Shown here piece by piece: positions 7,501-11,624 of a stretch of DNA of 11,624 nt. The position numbers were made by a program, and so were the translations under genes. Within the stretch, counting starts at the first letter, position 1, and each line of letters starts with the position of its first letter. Below the pieces are notes generated by a model. That model did no database searches, had not been told where the DNA came from, and saw only the letters and a program-made list of their open reading frames with translations. This DNA comes from an uncultured Bacteroidales bacterium (lineage in GTDB: Bacteria; Bacteroidota; Bacteroidia; Bacteroidales; Lentimicrobiaceae), in assembly GCA_937894795.1 (NCBI GenBank), contig CALCQV010000062.1, positions 1-11,624 on the forward strand, read 5' to 3'.

Positions 7501-8559
7501 ACATACACCAATTCAGGAACAGCATGGGATGCAACAGCCAGTGACAATTGTAGTTACGTTTTATCTGCTGCTTTAACCGGCGCAACCACCGGCTCCAGCT
7601 TCACTACACTTAACAATGTTATATTTAATGAAGGAACAACAACTGTTACCTGGACTGCAACCGATTTAGCAGGGCAGACAGCCGTATGTGATTTCGTTGT
7701 TGTTGTTGTTGCTTCAGCTGATTTGGCTATTGTCAAGACTGCAGGAACTGCTCAGACAGGGCAGGAGCTTGTTTACACATTAGTTGTAACAAATAACGGA
7801 CCGGCTGCTGCTCATAATGTACTGATTACTGATGATGTAACCGGCATTTTCTCAACAGCCGCACAATATTCAACAGATAATTCATCATGGGAAGTATGGA
7901 CAGGATCATACACATACACAGGGCCGCTAACAAGCACAAGTGCTTTTACAATTTATATAAAAGGTACTGTACCTGTAAATGCCTGTGCTGACATAATTAA
8001 TACAGCAACAATATCGAGCTATTGGGCAGATCCCAATCCTAATAATAATTCATCAATGATTAACACATCGGTAATTGATATAATTGACCCGGTTATTGAA
8101 TGTATTCCTGGACAAACCATTACAGTTCCATTTGGTGGATCTTACACCATTAACGGGACAGAATTTGATGCTACAGCAACAGACAACTGTACGCTTGAAT
8201 CAATAATTAATGACAAGAACCGCACTTCAACTATTGGAGGTGTAGTTCTACAACCTGGAACTCATACGATAACTTGGACAGCAACCGATGGTGCAGGCAG
8301 AACCTCAACTTGTACAACTACAATAATTATTCGTGAAACTCCAATTTACTCTGTCATTAAGAGCGATGTAACATGCTTTGGATTAGGTAATGGAACAATT
8401 ACCATTACCGCAGAAGGTGGTACAGCTCCTTATTATTATTCAATAAATGGATCAGAGTACGAGGAATTCCAGACTCCCAAAACCATAATTGATCTTGGGC
8501 CGGGGTCATACGACATCTTAGTAAAAGATTCAAACGAAACAGAAGCAATTTGTCAATAA
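4591..8559 (+). CDS. Large secreted modular adhesin-like protein (Ig-like, HYR, DUF11, SprB repeat)
   Basis: A 1322-residue exported protein with a signal peptide cleaved near AQA (residues 25-27). Modules in order are as follows. Residues 28-515 form an N-terminal region whose YAGLYWTGRAH (111-121) and YGGWGMVVVY (351-360) plus WRDITIFDG (367-375) motifs resemble the N-terminal domain of large bacterial surface proteins. A DUF11-like domain (530-660) and a linker with several cysteines (670-775) follow. Then come two Ig-like CHU_C-associated domains (783-860 and 864-945), a HYR domain (946-1040), a DUF11 domain (1043-1160), a second HYR (1163-1248) and a SprB repeat (1251-1322). It has 21 cysteines. 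The chain stops at Cys1321-Gln, inside the SprB repeat, and no type IX C-terminal sorting domain is present. It probably acts at the cell surface in adhesion or as a structural cap. Domain names are from pattern recognition, not a search. Confidence 0.9.
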   Translation: MKDIYKFSAAILIGLLMSAITFDAQAQVIVNFTQRTSIYTPTQKIYNIRGDFTMIGNSNMTLQNYSDDGNNSSNMIYVDVDGDPSTLNSSAAELQFSGENSALPQCTDIVYAGLYWTGRAHTGESPMTFSVTKTGGPDVPISVDNDQEVEYDETITYAPYTLRISRSGNVNNRTIIYEFEPASGSGGNTVTFYYAYNSGNETLKVSVNEGSQTDVPTTSIDAYNAYLTTPYVVYSQAGGVTLTVDRFYRNGSNANISSARAYTNVSGTYLSPGTITKNYDKRIVYIKHSSESTYQPITANTNDIYFPSNTDGNMYSAYAEVTDYVKTHGVGNYFIADMALREGDGGGTGFYGGWGMVVVYSNAKMNWRDITIFDGHAYVQGSTTTSYELPITGFNTVQHGNVHMKLGVIAGEGDRSISGDYLDIQQLQSNTWVRLSHSGNSSNNFFNGSINTGGNWRDINRLNNLGIDVVMFDIPNDNNSVITNNQTSTKFRYGSTQDTYIIPCIVMGVDAYIPESEGLVSVEEIDNQPPVNPLTVLPDGNIEYKVQIRNRGTEPINNVQITIPIPYAASFVSVSGVFMNGTSGPQAIYSASAGATGSIIWDFGTIPLPTDPSTVYGELTFVLKATNNCVILINENCIPKITIDGSISGQGATSQIQFNNTNFITGYQMDGDCIGEPISEPVDIEIDMQDYVSENCEGYSEVQVFDYCNAPGSTIPFIDVNGNFPAGSRFYSEYPLVDPYTEYTVTSGFPAITGETHYFAIPPGLTDCYFEFIINVTTVNSVPTVTSPVMYCQGATASPLTATPSNPSYNLYYFTTPTGGSAQTSIIPSTANPGTTTYYVTEGYSAQCISTNRVPIEVTVIATPAMPEVINQTVCPSVGGTLAYEATALAGHELVWYVNSTGGEPLSGVPSANIATIGTYTAYVSQQMTESPYCESQRAAVTIIVADNEAPLITNCELLIDRNVEANTGATYTNSGTAWDATASDNCSYVLSAALTGATTGSSFTTLNNVIFNEGTTTVTWTATDLAGQTAVCDFVVVVVASADLAIVKTAGTAQTGQELVYTLVVTNNGPAAAHNVLITDDVTGIFSTAAQYSTDNSSWEVWTGSYTYTGPLTSTSAFTIYIKGTVPVNACADIINTATISSYWADPNPNNNSSMINTSVIDIIDPVIECIPGQTITVPFGGSYTINGTEFDATATDNCTLESIINDKNRTSTIGGVVLQPGTHTITWTATDGAGRTSTCTTTIIIRETPIYSVIKSDVTCFGLGNGTITITAEGGTAPYYYSINGSEYEEFQTPKTIIDLGPGSYDILVKDSNETEAICQ

Positions 8560-8601
8560 AATAAAAAACACACGAATAATTTAAACAAAACAACACAAGT
8601 C

Positions 8602-10806
8602 ATGAAAAAGTATTTACTTACCTTGATTTCAATAATGGTACTCACAGTATTTTCTATAGAAGCAAATGCACAATGTACTGTTGTAATTGGTCAACCACAA
8701 CAACTTACTGCTGTGATCAGTGGTGCAGATGGCGCTTATTGCTTAAATGCTGAAGTTGCATTTACGGTAACAGTAGCAGGAGGAACTGCTCCTTATACGG
8801 TTACTTATGGCACTACAACTTTAAATGCTCCGCCTTTTGCATTCACGTTTCAACTTACCGAAAACACAGTTATCGATCTGAATGATATTGTTGTTACGGA
8901 TGCTCACGAATGTACTGTTAACATTACGGGCTCAGTATTATATACTATTGAGGATGTTCCTCCATTACTTACCTGTGCTAACGTCAGAATTATCGAAGGA
9001 TGTGGAACCAATGCTATCACTGGTCCGTCATTCTCAACCACCTTAGCATTGTCAACAATTGAAGAATTTACCAATTCAATTAATAGCGGTATAGCAACAG
9101 ATGATTGCGGTATTGCAAAAGTTGAATATCAGGACGTTATGGGTACAAGCACATGTCCATTGATAGTCACAAGAACATGGACGATAACTGATAATTCAGG
9201 GAACAAGGCTACCTGTATTCAGACCATTGAAGTAGATGATACTGTTAGCCCTGCTATTTCTGATATTAATCTTTCAAATTTGACATTGTCATGCGATGCT
9301 ACAGATATTAGTGAACAAATAACAGCATGGTTAAATAATCATGCCGGTGCAACTGCTACAGATGAATGTGAAGTTGTTAACTGGTCACATGACTTCACTG
9401 AGTTAATACCAGGTTGCGGAAGCACAGGTACAGCAACCGTAACATTCACTGCATCTGATGCTTGTTTGAATACCTCAGTAGTTAGTGCTAATATTACAGT
9501 TCAGGATATTACAGTTCCAACCATTACCACTGAAGCTTCTAATGCGATTGTAGAATGTGACGGAGAAGGTAATGATGCTGCATTAAGTGCCTGGTTAGCA
9601 AACCATGGTGGTGCAACAGCTATTGATAATTGTGGTGATATTGTATGGTCATATTCACCTTCAATCCTGGAAATTTCTGATGATTGTGGTGCTACTGGAC
9701 ATGTTGAAGTTACATTCAGAGCAACTGATGAATGTAGTCTTTACTCCGAAACAACAGCCATATTCACAATAATTGATGTTACTAAGCCTGTAATTAATAA
9801 CACTAACAAGTTGGATCTTACCATCGAATGTGCTGATGCTACAATGGACACACAGATTCATGATTGGTTGTTTAATCATGCAGGTGCAACAGCAACTGAT
9901 GCATGTAGTGGTGATAATATCAACTGGACGAACAACTTTACTGAACTTTCATTCTCCAATGGTTGTGGGAACGGCGGTGAGATGACAGTAACCTTTACTG
10001 CTACTGATGATTGTAATAATTATGAAACTACCACGGCTAAGATTATAATCAGAGACCAGACCCCTCCATCTATAACAACACAAGCCTCTAACAAAACTGT
10101 TGAGTGCAATGGTTTAGGAAATGTGAACGAACTAAATGCATGGTTAGGATCAAATGGTGGAGCAACAGCAACTGATTTATGTGGAAATGTAACATGGTCA
10201 AATAATGCAAGTGCTTTATCAGATTTATGTGGTGCAACCGGAGCTGTTACAGTAACCTTTACAGCAACTGATGAGTGTGGTAACGAATCAGCAACTTCTG
10301 CCACATTTACAATAGTAGATACTACTCCTCCCACTATCTACTGTCCGGAAAGTATTCTTGTACAAGCTGTAGCCGGTACAACCTCAACTCCTGTCATAGT
10401 ACCATTACCTCAAATTAATGAAACCTGCGGTAATTATACATACAGCAATAATTTCAATAACTCTCAGAATGCCAGTGGCACTTATCCATTAGGGGTTACA
10501 ACCGTGACTTATACTGTAATTGATGATTGTGATAATTCTAACACTTGTTCATTTACTGTTACCGTTGAGCAATTACCTGCTTTCACAACCGAGTATGAGG
10601 ATGTGCAATGTTTCGAAGGTAGTGATGGCTGGATAAAAATTACTCCTAATTCAGGTACAGCTCCTTTCAGATATTCAATTGATAACGGAACTAATTATAC
10701 AGCACCATCATCTGAATTGTACTACCAATTCAATGGCCTTCCTGCCGGAACATATAAGATCCGTATTAAGGATGCAAATGATTATGAAACTCCACTGTGT
10801 GACTAA
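8602..10806 (+). CDS. Secreted protein with four tandem 4-Cys HYR-like repeats and terminal SprB repeat
   Basis: A 734-residue exported protein with a signal peptide ending ANA (21-23), so the mature chain starts Gln24-Cys25. Modules are an Ig-like or SprB-like domain (25-118), a HYR-like domain (119-212), four HYR-like repeats of about 90 residues (212-573), a further HYR domain (574-658) and a SprB repeat (659-734). The repeats share AWLxxHGGATATD and TVTFTATDEC motifs. There are 30 cysteines, an even number, consistent with a disulphide-stabilised rod outside the cytoplasm. The chain stops at Cys733-Asp inside the SprB repeat, as in the preceding protein, and has no recognisable sorting domain. 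Gln24-Cys25 is not a lipobox. The start is preceded by ACAAGTC, also seen before the 4591 gene. The gap of 42 bases indicates co-transcription. Its N-terminal 210 residues are paralogous to the next gene. Confidence 0.9.
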   Translation: MKKYLLTLISIMVLTVFSIEANAQCTVVIGQPQQLTAVISGADGAYCLNAEVAFTVTVAGGTAPYTVTYGTTTLNAPPFAFTFQLTENTVIDLNDIVVTDAHECTVNITGSVLYTIEDVPPLLTCANVRIIEGCGTNAITGPSFSTTLALSTIEEFTNSINSGIATDDCGIAKVEYQDVMGTSTCPLIVTRTWTITDNSGNKATCIQTIEVDDTVSPAISDINLSNLTLSCDATDISEQITAWLNNHAGATATDECEVVNWSHDFTELIPGCGSTGTATVTFTASDACLNTSVVSANITVQDITVPTITTEASNAIVECDGEGNDAALSAWLANHGGATAIDNCGDIVWSYSPSILEISDDCGATGHVEVTFRATDECSLYSETTAIFTIIDVTKPVINNTNKLDLTIECADATMDTQIHDWLFNHAGATATDACSGDNINWTNNFTELSFSNGCGNGGEMTVTFTATDDCNNYETTTAKIIIRDQTPPSITTQASNKTVECNGLGNVNELNAWLGSNGGATATDLCGNVTWSNNASALSDLCGATGAVTVTFTATDECGNESATSATFTIVDTTPPTIYCPESILVQAVAGTTSTPVIVPLPQINETCGNYTYSNNFNNSQNASGTYPLGVTTVTYTVIDDCDNSNTCSFTVTVEQLPAFTTEYEDVQCFEGSDGWIKITPNSGTAPFRYSIDNGTNYTAPSSELYYQFNGLPAGTYKIRIKDANDYETPLCD
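9235..10320 (+). repeat. Four tandem HYR-like four-cysteine repeats
   Basis: The units cover about residues 212-302, 303-392, 393-485 and 486-573 of the 734-residue protein. Each has four cysteines at equivalent places: 231/256/272/288, 319/344/362/377, 410/435/455/471 and 501/527/543/558. This matches the four-cysteine HYR-like family of Bacteroidota surface proteins. The units have diverged at DNA level, so the array is not a recent expansion. Confidence 0.85.
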
Positions 10807-10820
10807 CACAATATGACCTT

Positions 10821-10840
10821 ACGGGAAGGGTAAATCCCGT
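10821..10840 (+). other. Intercistronic hairpin 1
   Basis: ACGGGA (10821-10826) and TCCCGT (10835-10840) form a perfect 6-bp stem with an 8-nt loop, 15 bases after the stop codon of the 734-residue protein. It is followed by TGAATTTATTG, only weakly T-rich. It could be a weak terminator or an RNA-stabilising element. Confidence 0.4.
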
Positions 10841-10859
10841 TGAATTTATTGTCCGATTG

Positions 10860-10902
10860 CCGGAAAAGGTTTCCCCCAACAGAATGGGGGGCCTTCTTCC
10901 GG
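10860..10902 (+). other. Intercistronic hairpin 2, strong and without a T tract
   Basis: CCGGAA (10860-10865) pairs with TTCCGG (10897-10902). AAGG (10866-10869) pairs with CCTT (10892-10895) past a single-base bulge, and CCCCC (10873-10877) pairs with GGGGG (10886-10890). The following bases are A-rich, not T-rich, so it is not a normal terminator for the plus strand. It may set the transcript ratio between the 734-residue protein and its downstream paralogue by processing or protection. Confidence 0.5.
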
Positions 10903-10970
10903 GAATCATTAAAAGAAGAGACAGATTGGTTAAAAGATCTTCGTGAATTAAAAGGTAAATATTCTAAGTT

Positions 10971-11624
10971 ATGAAAAAGTATATACTCTCCGCATTGTTC
11001 ACCATGATGTTATTGGTTTCAGCAACCTTAACAGAGGCACAATCAGAATGTAGTGTTACACTGTCACAGCCCCAACAGTTGACAGCCTTGGTATCAGGTG
11101 ATGCAGCCATTTGTTATGGAGGTACAGCGACAATCACTGTAACCATGAATGGTGGTACCGCACCATACAAAGTGTTTTATGATGGTAACACCTATTTGGC
11201 CAGTGGGAATCCACAAGTTATAACTTTCGATGTTACCTTAATTGAGGATGCGGTCTTTACCGGCTTGGGTTCAACTCCTAACATCACGGCTACAGATGCA
11301 AGGAATTGCCTGCCTGTATTTTTCGGAAGCGCAACCATTACAATTGAAGATGAAGCCCCTGTTATTACAAAGTGTCCCGTTGCCCGCGTTGTCGAGGGAT
11401 GCGATATTGATGAATTAACAGGTCCTGTTTTCAGCTCTTTAGAAGTTGAATCATCTTATGAGGTGTTCTCAGATTTAATTAATATGGGAGTTGCATCTGA
11501 TAATTGTTCTGATATTTCAGTCTTCTATCAGGATGTATTCACAGGTTCATGTCCTACTATTATTACCAGAACCTGGACCATTCGAGATTTAGCTGGAAAT
11601 GAAGCTTCCTGCGAACAGACCATA
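10971..11624 (+). CDS. Secreted paralogue of the 734-residue HYR/SprB protein, truncated by window end
   Basis: The first 218 codons are visible and remain open at the window edge. A signal peptide with a hydrophobic core at about 5-20 ends near TEA (21-23). The mature part starts with SECSVTLSQPQQLTALVSG (25-43), an Ig-like or SprB-like domain (27-127) and a HYR-like domain (128-218). All eight cysteines (27, 48, 113, 135, 144, 179, 194, 214) have a counterpart in the upstream protein (25, 47, 104, 125, 134, 169, 185, 205). Shared segments include QPQQLTA, GGTAPY, EGC, FYQDV or EYQDV, and RTWTI, so this is a tandem gene duplicate. The ATG overlaps the TGA of a short open stretch in another frame (ATGA). 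From the pattern of its neighbours I expect four-cysteine repeats and a C-terminal SprB repeat downstream, which is not visible here. Confidence 0.88.
   Translation, partial: MKKYILSALFTMMLLVSATLTEAQSECSVTLSQPQQLTALVSGDAAICYGGTATITVTMNGGTAPYKVFYDGNTYLASGNPQVITFDVTLIEDAVFTGLGSTPNITATDARNCLPVFFGSATITIEDEAPVITKCPVARVVEGCDIDELTGPVFSSLEVESSYEVFSDLINMGVASDNCSDISVFYQDVFTGSCPTIITRTWTIRDLAGNEASCEQTI

Noticed and set aside
6971..7736. Short open frames in other frames over the Ig-like and HYR modules (6971-7174 plus, 7554-7736 minus)
   Set aside because: They are low-complexity by-products of Thr/Ala/Val-rich coding sequence, lying wholly inside the 1322-residue gene.
8520..8601. Frameshift or sequencing error ending the 1322-residue protein early, with the real gene fused to the next
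   Set aside because: The next gene begins with a proper signal peptide 42 bases later, and the same arrangement recurs at the following boundary, so separate genes are more likely.
8671..8676. Lipoprotein signal at the Gln-Cys after the signal peptide of the 734-residue protein
   Set aside because: The residues before the Cys are A-N-A-Q, and a lipobox needs a small residue such as Ala, Gly or Ser directly before the Cys. The site fits signal peptidase I cleavage instead.

Overview
The window looks like chromosomal DNA from a member of the Bacteroidota, probably an environmental lineage. The evidence is the moderate-to-low GC content, repeated matches to the TAnnTTTG -7 promoter element of that phylum, start codons preceded by A-rich sequence instead of a clear Shine-Dalgarno, and surface-protein modules (SprB repeat, HYR, CHU_C-associated Ig-like, DUF11) typical of the group. 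No tRNA, rRNA, CRISPR array, transposase or integrase was seen.

Left part (1-3550): housekeeping genes. The minus strand carries the first 231 codons of a class II fructose-bisphosphate aldolase. Divergent from it is an eIF-2B/R15P-isomerase-like protein with a substituted catalytic cysteine. Next is an RluB/RsuA-type 23S rRNA pseudouridine synthase with an unusual N-terminal extension of about 340 residues, built on a 13-residue Arg/Ser/Glu/Tyr repeat. A hairpin plus T-rich tract (3656-3711) closes this block.

Middle (3551-4060): about 510 bases without a gene. They hold the terminator, two TACGTA-based inverted repeats about 200 bases apart, a good promoter match (ATTG-N20-TAAATTTG), and a predicted leader of about 125 nt with two possible helices.

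Right part (4061-11624): what appears to be one operon of at least four Sec-exported proteins, all on the plus strand with gaps of 20, 42 and 164 bases. They are a small 169-residue secreted protein, a 1322-residue modular adhesin-like protein, a 734-residue protein with four tandem four-cysteine HYR-like repeats, and a paralogue of the latter that runs off the window.

The most interesting pattern is at the gene boundaries. The two complete large proteins both stop inside a C-terminal SprB repeat, one residue after its closing cysteine, and neither has a recognisable type IX sorting domain. The following protein in each case begins its mature chain with a Cys-x-Val strand and a QPQQLTA segment, which is what normally follows that cysteine in an uninterrupted SprB chain. 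The operon therefore looks like one giant modular protein divided into separately secreted subunits at equivalent points. I suggest, as inference only, that the subunits may join head to tail by strand complementation, with the 1322-residue protein as a tip or cap because its own N-terminus lacks the donor-like segment.
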